Origin: Ctenosaura bakeri
Taxonomy: Eukaryota; Chordata; Lepidosauria; Squamata; Iguanidae
Direction of reading: 5' to 3'
Assembly (NCBI GenBank): GCA_948474755.1
Contig: CAOLHI010001668.1
Location: 186,001 to 250,000 of the forward strand
DNA length: 64,000 bases
Made by a program: the position numbers and the translations under genes. Numbering within the stretch: the first letter of the stretch is position 1; each line of letters starts with the position of its first letter. Shown here in pieces: positions 1 through 16,625 of this stretch. The notes under the pieces were generated by a model. That model searched no databases, was not told the origin of the DNA, and was given only the letters and a program-made list of their open reading frames with translations.

Positions 1-4207
<4,207 letters not shown>

Positions 4208-4354
4208 CAATGGAATATCCCGAGCCTTCTCAATACGAACTATTTTAACTGTCTCTCCTCCATAGACACCAACATTTTCATAAATCTTTTCATCAGTTAG
4301 TGGTTCTGGCTGCATTTCCTGCTCAGCAACTTTATCATGAGCCAAAAGTAGTGC
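4208..4354 (-). CDS. PALS1: PALS1 coding exon 4, L27C-PDZ linker and PDZ start, residues 219-267
   Basis: A 147-base, 49-codon exon with phase 0 borders. It finishes L27C ([15 protein letters not shown]), then the linker, and starts the PDZ domain at about residue 252 with [15 protein letters not shown]. The PDZ carboxylate-binding loop begins at the last codons and is completed by the next exon. Acceptor TTTTCACTAG ends at 4355; donor is GTGAGT from 4207. The linker ([11 protein letters not shown]) is the most diverged part relative to the mammalian protein as I know it. Confidence 0.97.
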
Positions 4355-4865
4355 CTAGTGAAAAATAAATAATACCAGTTATACTAGGCTTCATTCACAC
4401 ATTGGAGCTAATTTGTACAAGTATGAGAGCTTAAAAATTCTATCAAGCAAATAAAAAGTTCAGTATTCTCTTCTAGTTCAAAAGTGGTTGGGCTGTCATG
4501 TAAAAGAGGCTACAATTAAGAACCTTTAGTTATTATGAGCTACACTTTATACTAGCAATTTGTACATATAGTATAACACACATAGCGCTACAATTTGCAG
4601 TTTACACTACAGAAGTTTTCACAGAAAAAGAAGTAGGTTTCAAAGGCAGAGGGAACCATTGTGGCAGCTCCATAGTGCCACTATAGCACAAACATAAAAA
4701 AAATCTCCAGCTTTGCTCAACATGAAACTACTATTATTTCTTGAACCACCAAATTTTACCATATGGAGAGAAAAAACAAAACCCTTAAGCTTCTGAAAGC
4801 TTTTTACATCACAGAGATGAAGAAAGCAATGGAGATGTATTATAATTGAAAACCATGATTCCTAC

Positions 4866-4943
4866 CTGAATATGAGGGGCATTCAGTAAAGAATTAAGTT
4901 CTACTCCATCTTTTTGATGGCTTGGTTTCAAAACGCTCTGTAC
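4866..4943 (-). CDS. PALS1: PALS1 coding exon 3, L27C domain, residues 193-218
   Basis: A 78-base, 26-codon exon with phase 0 borders. It encodes VQSVLKPSHQKDG and LNSLLNAPHIQ, part of the second L27 domain, which binds LIN7 in the family. The acceptor is CTGTCTTTCAG directly before 4943 and the donor GTAGGA from 4865. Length and borders join the exons on both sides without loss of frame. Confidence 0.96.
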
Positions 4944-5449
4944 CTGAAAGACAGGAGAACACCAAAAATATGATGCTAAGCACACCACCTACAAGGATGC
5001 CTTTTTTACAACCAGTAGGGGGAAAAATACATATTACATCAGCATACAGTGGTTTCCAAAGCTATTTTTTAAAATCAAGTAAACATAAATGTAAGAATGT
5101 AAGAAGAGTTGTTTTATTCATAGTGGCTATAGCTGCCTACAGAAATCTTGCCAGCAGGACATGACTACAACTCATTCTGCATCTCAGCTTCTCCAGCAAC
5201 TGATACACAAAGGCATAATGACACTGATATTGCGAGTGATATAAAGTCATCCTAATTAGTACTCATTCCTAGACTTCTATGAATATATCCAAATTCTTAA
5301 TTCTATCCAAAATTGGCAACTGTAACTACATCTTGCAGTAGTAAATTACAGTTATACTAGATACTATGTGAATAAGCACTTCTTTTTATCTGTCCTCAAT
5401 TTTCTACCATTTAGTATTAATAGGTTACTTTATATTCCAGTATTATGAG

Positions 5450-5470
5450 AGAAGGAGAGAGAGAGAGAGA
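5450..5470. repeat. (GA)n microsatellite
   Basis: Short near-pure GA run inside an intron, following an AGAAGGAGAG lead-in. Confidence 0.85.
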
Positions 5471-6706
5471 ATTTCTCCCCATTTACTGTCTCCATATACT
5501 GCCATGTCTCCCACACAACACCCCCCTAAATTGCAAACTTTTTTGATTAAGTGTTGCTCAAGTTTGCCCCTTTTTGTCCCCCATTCCAGTTTAACAATAT
5601 CTGTTTTTCAGTGTTGTGACCAGAACTGTCAATGGTATTTGAGATGCAGGCACACCAAATGTTTATATAAAGACAGTATAACATTGGAAATTTTATTTTC
5701 AACTTCTTCACTAATTATGGTCAACGCAGAATTAGCTTCTTTTAAAGGTAGCTACGAATTCAGTTGACACTGAACAGGACCTGCTTTCTTGGTTACTTGC
5801 TACCACTTCAGATCATTTCAGAATAAGAATGTATGTTTGCAAGCACAAATTTTCAAAGAAAAAGCAACAGCTTAAGAATAAATAACCTTTTCCTCTCAAC
5901 ATAGCATACTCTCAGGGCTGGGTTCTGAAACATGCAAATTTAGGACTGCCTGGGAATAGCAGCAGCACTGCAGAGAGGAGTTAAAGATCTCCTCTTGCCA
6001 CTTCTCTGAAAATTCCTCAAGTATGCATTCACTGAATATAGGAGTTGAGAAAATGTGACCCATGGGCTGCCTGCACCCTAAGCCCCTTTCTGTGGGCCTT
6101 AACGCCCCTGAGGACAAACCTAAGCCCTCAGACTCTAATTTCTAGAAGAACAAGCCAGGTTAAAAAAAAAAAAAATCACTGAAAAATTGATTAAACTTGC
6201 TACACAGCAATGCAAAACGCAGTGATTTGCCACTATCCATGCTTGAAAGTTCTCTCAAATATGTGAAATGAAAACTATGCATTTTTTGCCAGCAGTGTAA
6301 CCCACCTGAAGTTGCAGGGGTGACCCCAACTGCAGTTGCCTACCCTGATGTAATTCAACAAATATAAGATTCCATTGCTAATCATATTTATACAGTGGAA
6401 GTGTTATCCTATCTCTAACTAAAGAGATAATTCCCGTAACTAAGTTAAATATTGAATAAATGGTTTTACAATTCAATCTATTTTTCCATAGGTTGTTTTG
6501 ATATGGCAACTTATAATAGCACATGAAAAAAAATTATAAATAGGAATCACCATGCATATTTATATTTCAGCACAGATCAGCTTAGCACACACGCTGAAAT
6601 TACCAGACAGACACAGAAATTTCCGACAGAAACAAATTCTGACAATAATTTTTGCATGTTAAAGGGAACAGTATTATCTTCTGTGGTACTGCTGCACTAG
6701 CTCTGA

Positions 6707-7580
6707 TTAGAGATGGGAAGGCTCAGAAAAAAACCAGAAAAATTCGGGGGAAAATTTTTTTTTTTCCTGAAGCCTTTTTTGTGTTTTTCCAAAAAATTGG
6801 AAAAGTTGAAAAAAGGAAGAAAATCAATTATGGAATGTTTTATTTTAGTATGATGAATAAAATCTTCAAGACAAGGTGTTCATATACTCTCCAAATCATT
6901 TCTAAAAACTATGTACAGTATCAGATTATTCTAATTTCTTTGCACTGAGGACAAGCAAGTCCTGGGTTACAAATTGAACTCTCTAATGCAAGAGCAAGAT
7001 GCATTTCTACCTTTTGGGGGCGCTGTTATTGTCACAAGAGAAGAAAAAGGTTTCAGTTTCATTTTTGCTTGTGGGTGAGTCTGTTTAGTTCTTTTCTGTC
7101 CCTCCCTCCTGCACCCTTTCACATACTTTTTCCACCTCAATTCTTTTTAAGGAAATGGGTGCTTTATATCTATTCTTGATACTGTGGAGAAGAATTATAA
7201 ATAATTTTCTTTGTTACTAATGTTGATGGTTTTTTCCAGTTTTTAAAAAATTGATCTTTTGCCAGCTCCACGTAAACTAGCAAAACCAAAGAGGTTCTGT
7301 ACATTTCAGGATATTATTGTTCCATCTGTTACAAATAAAAATGTTTTAAAAAATAAAAGTAAATTCCATTTGTAATAATTGTTTGAATACAGTGTATTTT
7401 AATATACCCATTGTGATAATATGCCAAATCAAATTGTACATAGTCATATTTTATGTTCCTAAAGTAACAGTGTAAAAAGTGCTGGTGCATTTTTTCAATT
7501 TTTCTGAAAATTTCCATTTCCCCCCCAAAAAACCTGGTTCTTTCCCATGTCTTCAAAATTTCTGGAAATTTTACATCTCA
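6707..7580. mobile_element. Probable hAT-type non-autonomous DNA transposon
   Basis: An 8-bp direct repeat AGCTCTGA flanks the segment (6699-6706 and 7581-7588), the length hAT transposases produce. The ends are inverted: left TTAGAGATGGGAA, right (complemented) TGAGATGTAAAAT. Subterminal parts are also partly complementary around runs of G/C and A/T. No transposase ORF is present; the 98- and 75-residue ORFs are low-complexity. About 874 bp. Confidence 0.6.
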
Positions 7581-9338
7581 AGCTCTGAATCAACATTATT
7601 TGTATGGGAACAGTTGTTTTAAAAAGAACGCGACCATGCTAGAAGCTTGTTTGGTGTGTTCTCCTGATTTGAAGAGAGGCCAATCAATGGAGCAGTTAAC
7701 TTGACTTAATCGTATCACAAACAGCTTCTGCACAATTTTATTCTTAGAAGAAACATTAAAAATTCTAAAATACAATCAAAATCGATTTGTAAGTTACACA
7801 CATGATCTATATTAACAAACAGATGTGGTATTTTTACAACAATTTACACTAGTGTCCTAGTTTTCAGTAAATTAGTTACATTCAGTAAATTAATTACATC
7901 TATGTCTGGATTTTACATAACAAACTACTGTAGCTAACATGTATTTTACTTTTTTTTTTTGTATGCTAACTTTGAACTTCAATATTTTGCACGAAGATTC
8001 CTTGCTGACCAAATTATGACTCAAAATGTATCAACTTTCATTTGCACCAAATGTAGCACTACTGTTTGTGCAAGGAGAATCCTGAACCTACTCCTCTAGA
8101 TTGCACTGCCTACAGAATCTCTCCAGAAGATATGGGCTCTCTCAGAGGACACAAGGCAGGAAGCTAAAGGGAGAATTGGGGTAAACAAAATGAAGCCAGT
8201 TTACTCACGTTGATTTTCTCAAAAATTTTATTTTCCATAATTTCATAATTCACTCTTCCCCAGGTGATCACAAGATTAAATTCAGAATTTATTGTTACAA
8301 AAGAAATGCTCCATGAACCTAGTTTACTAATTCCTACAACAAGAAATTTGTGAGGCCTTGACTGAAATTTATTTCATATATTTGCAAGTTAATGATAATG
8401 AAATACTTCTGACATAACTGAATTTAAATATCCAATTTATCCATAGTAAAGCCTATAACTTCTTTAAACAAAAATTACCATTAAAGCTGGATGATTATTT
8501 TATCAGGGTTGTTTGTTTATAATGTTATAACAGAAAGCAGATAATAGTTTATGTAGCTAAATTTCCTCCTGTTTTTTAATTCTGGAAAAGTTGTAAAATA
8601 TTCTGGCTCTCTATGTCCTTTTTTCCCTTTTGGCTTCATTTAAACAGATTGATGAAATTTTGTAGTTCATTTTCTTTTCCCCAGCTTTATTAGATAGGAT
8701 GTGAAACATTAAAAAAAAATTAAACAATACTGTCACTTTTATTACTATAATACAATCATACAGATGTTTATTTTGGCTATCTCTCTGTCTGACTATTCTT
8801 TCATACAGTTTTCAGCAACTGTTTTCATACAATCTGTTAATTTGAGAAAAAAATTCCTACATAACACATCTGTTTTTAAAAAAATTAAGTGGCATATCTA
8901 ACTAACATCTTTTCCTTCCCTCAACTTATGTCCATGGAGAAAAACTTTGTAAGTAAGGAAGGACAAATTATAAATTACTATATGTTCCTGAAATTATGTG
9001 GCCTGGTTGTGAAGGCATGGGAGCCCTCCATCATGTTTTGCTTTTATAATAGTCACAGCAATTCTCATGTGAAAAGAAACCTCATCAGAATTTTTTTTGG
9101 CTGTCAGGAGGTAGTGGTAAGAAGAGAGATGAAAGATTCCACTGCAACTCTATAATGGTAGATAGGTCTTCTGTAGCAGTGCCAGCGGTGCTGGAAGCTA
9201 GTTTCAGGTTTTCCTATTTGCTTCTTAAAGTACCGCAAGAAGAGTCTGTGTGTGCTTATTAGGAAGAGTTTGGGTCAATAATACTTACTGAAAAGTCCCT
9301 CAAAAGATAATTATTTTATAGTTTGATGTTCAGATTTG

Positions 9339-9380
9339 TAAACAGTCATGGCTAAAACATGTTTTAGCCATGACTGTTTA
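9339..9380. repeat. Perfect 42-bp palindrome
   Basis: Two 21-base arms with no loop and no mismatch, left arm starting TAAACAGTCATGGC, right arm its exact complement. It contains GCTAAAACATGTTTTAGC at the centre. Origin unknown; it could be a very short transposon end-to-end fusion or a chance inverted duplication. Confidence 0.9.
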
Positions 9381-9654
9381 GCCTGTTAACAGTAGGGCAT
9401 TTTTGATGTCCAGTTCTTTTCCTGAGTGGCAGCTACACACCGCCTTTTATTTTCCCTGGGAGCAATTCCTGGGAGTCTTTTGATTTGCAATCATTACCTG
9501 TGCAACATTGTTCATTTTGGTTTAAAACCACCAACTGAAAAAAAAACTGTAAAGCAAACTTGGGCATATTGAAAATTTTAGTCATTGCATGTTGATGACA
9601 GTGAGGAGACAATTTCTTGTCTGCGCCAGTAAGTACAAGTACAGTGAGGAAGGA

Positions 9655-9850
9655 GGCAGAGCCAGCATGGTGTAGTGCTTTTGAGTGTTGGACTGTGACC
9701 CTGGACACCAGGCTTTGATTCCCTACTCACCATGGAAACCCAATGGGTGACCTCAGGTGTGTCACATACTCTTTACCTCAGAAAACCCCATGATAAGGTT
9801 GCTTTAGGGTTGCCATAAGTCACAAATGACTTGAAGGCAAACAACAACAG
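9655..9850 (+). mobile_element. tRNA-derived squamate SINE, forward
   Basis: Head AGCCAGCATGGTGTAGTGC, B-box-like region near CAGGCTTTGATTCCC, body CATGGAAACCCAATGGGTGACC, then tail GTTGCCATAAGTCACAAATG followed by ACTTGAAGGCAAACAACAAC. The tail matches the BovB-like 3' end used by this SINE family. One of the better-preserved copies. Confidence 0.85.
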
Positions 9851-12080
9851 GTGAGGAGAGAAGTGCATGCTGATAATGGATATATTAAAAGAAGGAAGGT
9901 CAGTGGGGAAAATCCCATGTTTTTGGTTAAGCACTGTGTTGCAGGCATGGCATATATCTGCTAGCTTGAGAAATGAGGCAAAGTGGCAATTGTCTCTAAC
10001 TCCTTGTTCTCCATACAGCCTCCATATTGTTCCAAAGGGCTGGAGGATCCTGTGGAACACCATGCCTCGTGGCTCCAGGCTGTAGTGAGCAAAGGGAGAA
10101 AAGGAGAAAACGATTCCCATTTGTTCTAGTGTTACCAGAACTTTGGCTCTAATCCATAGCATTTAAATAACTATATGGATTAATTTCAGCATTAAAAAGG
10201 CTGAGTGAAAACATGTTCTTGTCTGGCATACCAAAATTCCCAAGATGATTAATTCTGGAACAGTCAACAACTAGAAAAACTAGTTCTGTTTTAGCTCTAT
10301 TTCAGCTCTACTAACTGCTTTAGTAACTGCTTTGCTTCTTCATGATAGCTTTACATATGCTAAAACATACTGTCACTCTAAAAAAAAAAGTTTATTACAA
10401 GCTACACAACGAGAATTTTAATATCTTGTTAACACAGCACAGTGTTCTGCATCACAAACTACTGTCCTGAATGTAGTTATCAACTAATTTTTGATCATCA
10501 GTACTGAAGCTATGCTTCTCTAACCGTAGCTTCCAAGTTTGTCAACTTTAACTGGCTTTAAAATCAATTTAATTAAATTTGATGTTCAGCAGCTATTTTT
10601 ATAACAGAGACAGAGTGCACCACATTATTTTAGGGAGTTAATCTCCACATAAATTCCTTAAGCCTGAACGCTTTACTTAGTGTTCTAATTAAATTAAAGT
10701 TTCAGAAAAATAGATATATCATATTTTCTTTGCTTTATTATTACAATTACGAATTGTCCTCACCAACACTTGAACAAATGCTCATACTAGTAACTACCTT
10801 CCCCTCCCAATTATTCAGCATTATCAATTATATACTACTATATACTATTCTGAATCTGCAACCTTAGATCAATTAGTCAGAAAGTGTCCAGAGTGTATGC
10901 ACAGTGTAGGGAGGCACATCTTTTCTTCTTGGTCCTCACAGGCATCTTGCACTATTCTCCATGATGGATAAAAATGAAGAGTTCTGCACTGCTCCTCACT
11001 GCTTTTCTGGTTTAGGATGTATTTATTCATCTGTCCATAAATTTCTTCGATGCAGGAACATATTTTCTTTGCAGAAAACTACTTTCTGAGCAAAGATACA
11101 CATGATTTTTCTGTGCAGAAAACATGTTTCTATGCTAATAAACCATGTATATTTCTATTCACATAAATACTTCCTAAAATGCAAATAATTCTGCAGTCAT
11201 CTTATGGTTGCCTGTATGCTAGCCAATGGGTCTTCCCAAGCAACAGGAAACATCTTTCTTTCCAAGGAACAAATAGCAAATGAATATTCTTTCCATACCT
11301 AGCACACAGTATCCATGCAGTTACCCAACTGAATCTGAAATTTCTTCCCAAATCTGTAGCTACAAAACCTCTAAAATCCTTTTCCAAATTCAAATTCGTG
11401 CATTCTTGAAAATGCCAACAATAAAAAACTTATTTTAAGTTCACTGACAGTAATGCACATGAACTTTAGACTGGATTTAGGATTTGGCACCTGCTCGCAG
11501 AAGGTCCCTTTGCTCAATTTGTGTGATTCCCCCTTTCCATACTACAGCTCACTACACTCAACAGCATCCCATGAGCATCTGTGTAGTCTTTTCAGGGGAC
11601 TACTGTGGGAAGGAGGCACTATAAAAGTGTATTTCCACCAGCCAAATATGTCAAAACTGAGATCCAACTCTGCAATGTGTGCTTGTGGACACGTGTGACT
11701 TTGTATGTCTGCACGTGCTGATCATGTAAAAAATATAAATTGTCAATCGTGCAACACTGAGAAACGTGTACAGTTCATGTTCACCCCCAAGTCCCTGTCT
11801 TCTTCATGTCTGTTTAGTCATTTTATTATTAGACGAGAAAAACAGAACCAATAGATGGCAGACACAGAAAAGAGAGATATTCAGCTGCTTATCTGAATGG
11901 TAACCAAATGACAAGCAAAACTCAAATCTATATTCCAGATATAGCTATGCTAACTTAGATCATGCATAATTTACTTTTTTTGATATCTTTATATTTGAAT
12001 TATACACCTATGACTGGTAATTCTGAATAACCTGACAATTAGTAATTTAATCACCGGAAGGAAATGTATATAATACATAC

Positions 12081-12289
12081 CTCTTGTGCAAGCTCTTGTG
12101 CATTGGAGATAAGAGGATATGGAGGGCTGGCTTTGTTCATATGCACAGTAACAGCATTGTGTATCTTAAAGGCATTTTGAAAGTCAGTGTTTTGCACAAG
12201 CTGTAAAATTAGAGCAATTTCCTCTTGACTTTGGGGATCTAACAGTGTGTGCTGAACATGCTTAAGTGAAGACAGAAGCTCATCAACTT
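12081..12289 (-). CDS. PALS1: PALS1 coding exon 2, L27 domains, residues 123-192
   Basis: Encodes the first L27 domain and the start of the second. Recognisable segments are [30 protein letters not shown] and [12 protein letters not shown]. In the family L27N pairs with an L27 domain of PATJ and L27C with LIN7, building the Crumbs-PALS1-PATJ complex. The acceptor TTTTTCAG ends at 12290 and the donor is GTATGT from 12080. The exon is 209 bases; with the one base carried from exon 1 it completes codon 123 (Glu) and ends in phase 0. No stop, frameshift or missing segment was seen, so the gene appears intact here. Confidence 0.97.
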
Positions 12290-14324
12290 CTGAAAAAGAA
12301 ATATTTACACATTAGTAAGTTTGGAAGTACATGGGACCAGATATCAGCAATCAGACAAACTTTGTGATTAACAGAACTGTTCTTTTTAAAAATTTCCTTC
12401 ACTAATGAAAGCTGCACTCTGAAGAACCCATGCAATCAGACACAGCTTGGAATCTGATAAGCAAGATCTCATAAGTTACAAACTAAAAGTGCCTCCTAAA
12501 AATTATCTGTATTACCATATCACCATCTTTATTATAATCCCATAAAATGTTGGAAAAATACTAATTTTACACTTCAGGTCAAGTCATAAAATACTAGTGT
12601 CCAATAAGTCCCAAATTCCCACTAGAAGATCATTAATTCATTAATTATGGAATTGTTAGTATCTTTTTTTGTTATAGGACAGAATTCACTTTTCCAACCC
12701 TATGCTACCTTCCCTGTGCCAAAATATGCAGTACAAAGAAACTGCAACACTGGGAATACGAAGCATATTTGTTAATATTTCCATCCTTGATGAAAAAAGA
12801 TGCCCTGACACTTAAGATACTTAGCAATGATAATGAGAAGAGCTACTAGAATTCATCTGGGAAAACTGGTATAAAAACAAAAGTGTTTTTTCTACACAGA
12901 AACATGTTGTTGGGCAAAGATATGTGTTCTCTATGCAAAAAGCAGTATTTCTGCGTAGGAATCAGAATCTTCAGCACAAAATACATTGTCTCCAGTGCAA
13001 AATATACTTTCTTTCATACATTAGTATTGACTTTGACACAGAAAACTCATTTTCTATCCCCACACACATTTTTACACAAAAATGCATTCTTATATTCTTG
13101 AGAAGTAATGAAAAAAATCGCAGGAACACAGTAAGCAAAGATTTACACCCTAACCCAGGAAGTTGGTCAGATAACCTTACATGCAGTGCCATTGGATCTG
13201 AGTATTGTGTACAAACTCCCACTGACATCAGAACAGGGCCCTACAGAAATTGCTGATTTCCTCCTACAAACCCCAGGCAATAAAGCAAATGCTCAAGCAT
13301 GGTGGGACCTGTAATTCAGCAACAGACTCTCTATTCAACCATGACAGAGCCTGCAATTTAGTGACAGGCTCTTCGGAGATCCCCAAATTCCCTAGCTGTG
13401 CATTAAAGGAACAGAGTAGGATCCCTTAACACACACACACACAAAACAAAGCAATAGATGCTTCTGAAGTAATTGGGTTGTCACACTGGTAGTCACCACC
13501 ACAAACCCAATGTTAGTCATTCAGAGTCATCAGGAGTCATTCCACATATGCAACTTTTAGCTGGTTTAAGGAATAAAGCCATACTCATCCCCGGATATAT
13601 CTGATTGCCTTCTGAAACTTCATGTCATTCCTCTAGAGTTTCCAGTACCATGCAAGAATAATTTCTCTATAAAAAGCTAATTGCACTCATGAAGCCATTC
13701 TGCATATAAAGGGTTCTTAATCACTGGTGTATCACTATGTCATATTCAGAAGATTACACACAAGAAGAAAAAGTACACACTGATGCCAGCACTACTGAGG
13801 TAAAGTTAAATCTTCTTTCCTTGCTAAAAATCCAAAGAATTTACTTAGGGAGGGGAAAAGGAAGAAGAGAAAGCAGAGAAATAAGTTATCACAGCACATC
13901 ATCAGTTCCGAAACATGAAAAGAAAAGAACAGAAGACAAACTCTTGAAATCATATTTTTCTCACCTCATTACCTTTCAAAAGTATGAAATGTGAGATGTC
14001 AAACAATTTTGCTACTAAGCCTTAGAAGGGTTGTAAACCAAGTAACACCTAGAATTTAGTGAGAGGCCATATTTATTTTAGCTAAAACAACAAAACCCAA
14101 GAGTAAAAAAGGGTGGCTAATTCTAGACTTGGAGAGTGAATGCTAGTATTATCTTGAATTATAATATTTCTGGAACGTTGTTTTCCCCTGTCAGTCATAT
14201 ATGATGGCTATACTACTTTTAGCCTGCTAAATAATTTGCTTCTTTATGCTAACACTGACCCATAAAGATCCTGTTATCCTGTTTATTCTCTTTGACATTC
14301 TCTCTCCAGCAGACGCAGAACAAA

Positions 14325-14355
14325 GAACACAGACCACAGTTCTTGGTCTGTGTTC
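14325..14355. repeat. 12-bp perfect hairpin
   Basis: GAACACAGACCA is followed after seven bases by its exact complement TGGTCTGTGTTC. Not followed by features of a known RNA gene. Confidence 0.8.
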
Positions 14356-15553
14356 AGTTCACGTACAGTAAGACAAATCCTAGTTTGTACCGCTACAACT
14401 TAAGGTTCCAGAAGAGCGGACTGTAAGACCCCAACAGTGCATTCTTATGCCTGTCCACTGAGAAAAATGCCTCACTGAATTCAATGGGACTTGATCCACA
14501 TAAGCATATCTCATTTTACAACCTAAAGGATGTACTTTCCCACTTCTCAAGTGAACACCGTTAGTGGTTTAAAAAAGAATGCTATGGTTGAAATGATACA
14601 ACAGCAAATTATTTCTGCTAGTTGAGTCCAGGAAAGAGTAATCTATTCTGCCTTGCTTCAAAAACAGTCACATATAAAAATGGCATTACAAGTTTATCAA
14701 TCAATTTGATACTTATGCCTTAATATTGGACAAACCCCCACGTTTCTGATTTAAGGCATTAATCAGGGTTATACATTAATACTTAATCCCCATTCCCACA
14801 ACTGTTTCCAGTTAAACAGAAACAAGTTGAAATTCAAAGCATCATATTCTGGTATGCTGCCTACACATGTAAGTTTTTAGCTCCTCTCTTGTGGCAGCAG
14901 TGCACCAAAGTCAGAAGCTTTCTGGAACAGCACCTCATGAAGTGGAAGGAGCTGTTGCCAGAAGTAAAATACTTCCTATCCTATGCCTGTTTAGAAGTGC
15001 ACACAGACCTCTGTGCCCTGGACAAAATGCTGCAGTTTTCTTACAACAAAGCAGTTTCTTCTAATTAATACAGATCTGTTGAACAACCTACCTGATCATC
15101 CTTTTATTTTCTGCTATGAGTTAAACTACACCTTCTCTCTGGCCTCAGCAGTGAGAGGAATGTTTTCAGTGTGTGTATCATTCCAAAGCATAACAGAAAA
15201 TGAAAAAGATGTGCAACTGTAGGGATGGATAAATTTTCAGCATCAGAGGAAAGGAGAGAAGAAGGAGGGAAAGGAAATTGTTGCTGGGTCACATTAAATA
15301 AATGTTATCTGAGGCATCTCTGGAGAAAAGAACAGGCAATAATACGTATGCTATCAACTGAAATTTTTTCTTGTTTGGGGGCAACATGATCTATTAGCAA
15401 ATGAAAGACTTGCTTTTCACGGAATCTGCACTGCCTGGCTTACAGATTACAAACATTACTCGCAGATATGTTCGGTTAAAAAAAATGTGTGGGAGAGAGA
15501 ACAGCCTGAATTCCTTGCTTTATTCTCTATAACACAAAATTCAAGTTGTAACT

Positions 15554-15771
15554 TATTGGTATGTTGAAATTAAATTAAAGAAAAAATAAAAACAGGAGCA
15601 CTATTTAGAATGTAGATTAATTTTTACTGAACACTGAGCAGTAAATATATTACTATGTGTAACCCTACACATGGTAATATATTTACTGCTCAGTGTTCAG
15701 TAAAAATTAATCTACATTCTAAATAGTGCTCCTGTTTATTTTTTCTTTAATTTAATTTCAACATACCAATA
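15554..15771. mobile_element. 218-bp near-perfect palindrome, probable MITE
   Basis: Arms of just over 100 bases are complementary from TATTGGTATGTTG on the left to its complement at the right, with one substitution (15654/15673) and a two-base length difference in an A run. The central loop is only about four bases. The outer limits are TA on both sides (15554-15555, 15770-15771), compatible with a Tc1/mariner-type palindromic MITE, but the family is not recognised. AT-rich, no coding capacity. Confidence 0.75.
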
Positions 15772-16239
15772 TTCAAGATTATTCAAGACTTGAGGATATA
15801 TTTTTGTATAATAAATTTGTAAAAGAGCAGCACATTCCTGAGTCACATCAGCAATCATGTATTACTTCTTCCCAAACAAATAAAAAATAAAAATATAACT
15901 GTTCTCTTCACCCACACATCTTAGCAGAATTTGACAGCTTTCAAGGCAAGCTAAAATTTTGGTCTAACGTTTAACTAAACTGTCTGATGTACCCAGAAAG
16001 CAGAAGAAGAGGGCATGGCTATACAAAATGTAAGTTTAAAGAAATGACTGTTCAGCTCTTTACTGTTCATCTTCTTTTACATTTGTGTAAGCTAAATATT
16101 TAACAGGTCAAAAAGTTGAGATCCAGCATATATTTCATTTACAAAAATGTTATGTAATGAATTTCCCCCATGAGTTTCTCAAATACTGGATTACCATGAA
16201 TTCATGTTCATCTTTTGATTTACTATATAAAGCTTTCCA

Positions 16240-16380
16240 GCTGCTGCTGCTATTATTATTATTAGTAGTAGTACCACCACCACCATCACTACTATTTGTA
16301 TCTTCCCTTTCTCCCAGAATTAGGACTCAAGGTGGCTTATAGTCTAAGAGCAATAGAGTTAAAAACATACAAAAAACATC
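16240..16380 (-). repeat. LINE (L2-like) 3'-end remnant with triplet-rich run
   Basis: A CTG/ATT/AGT/ACC-type triplet-rich run is followed by CCCTTTCTCCCAGAATTAGG and ACTCAAGGTGGCTTATA, which resembles the 3' region of reptilian L2-like elements in reverse. Short and diverged. Confidence 0.45.
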
Positions 16381-16424
16381 TGGAGGAAAAAGTTTGGGAA
16401 CTACTGCCCTAAAGGTACCAGATC

Positions 16425-16625
16425 CTGTCTGATATTGGAAGCCAGGCAGGGTCAGCCCTAGTTAGTACTTAGATGAGAGACTGCCAAAGAATACCAGGTA
16501 CAGTAGTCTATATTTCAGAGGAAGAAATTGGGGAAAAAAACCCTTTGAGTATTCTTTGTCTAAGAAACCCCTATGAAATCCATGGGGTCACCATGAGTCA
16601 ACTGGCAACTTAAAGATGCAAGCAC
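16425..16625 (+). mobile_element. 5S rRNA-derived SINE, forward
   Basis: The head reads GATCCTGTCTGATATTGGAA, GGCAGGGTCAGCCCTAG and TTAGTACTTAGATGAGAG, clearly derived from 5S rRNA including its internal polymerase III control region. The tail has CCATGGGGTCACCATGAGTC and a BovB-like end. Not a functional 5S gene: the sequence is diverged and joined to a SINE body. Confidence 0.8.

Larger units (their letters stand above)
4944..12080 (-). other. PALS1 intron between coding exons 3 and 2
   Basis: About 7.1 kb. It holds a GA simple repeat (about 5450-5470), a probable hAT-type element (6707-7580), a perfect 42-bp palindrome (9339-9380) and a forward SINE (9655-9850). Between these it is AT-rich with no recognised exon or RNA gene. 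Confidence 0.7.

Noticed and set aside
16425..16625. Possible 5S rRNA gene
   Set aside because: Only the 5S-like head is present, diverged and fused to a SINE body and BovB-like tail; two further copies show it is a SINE.
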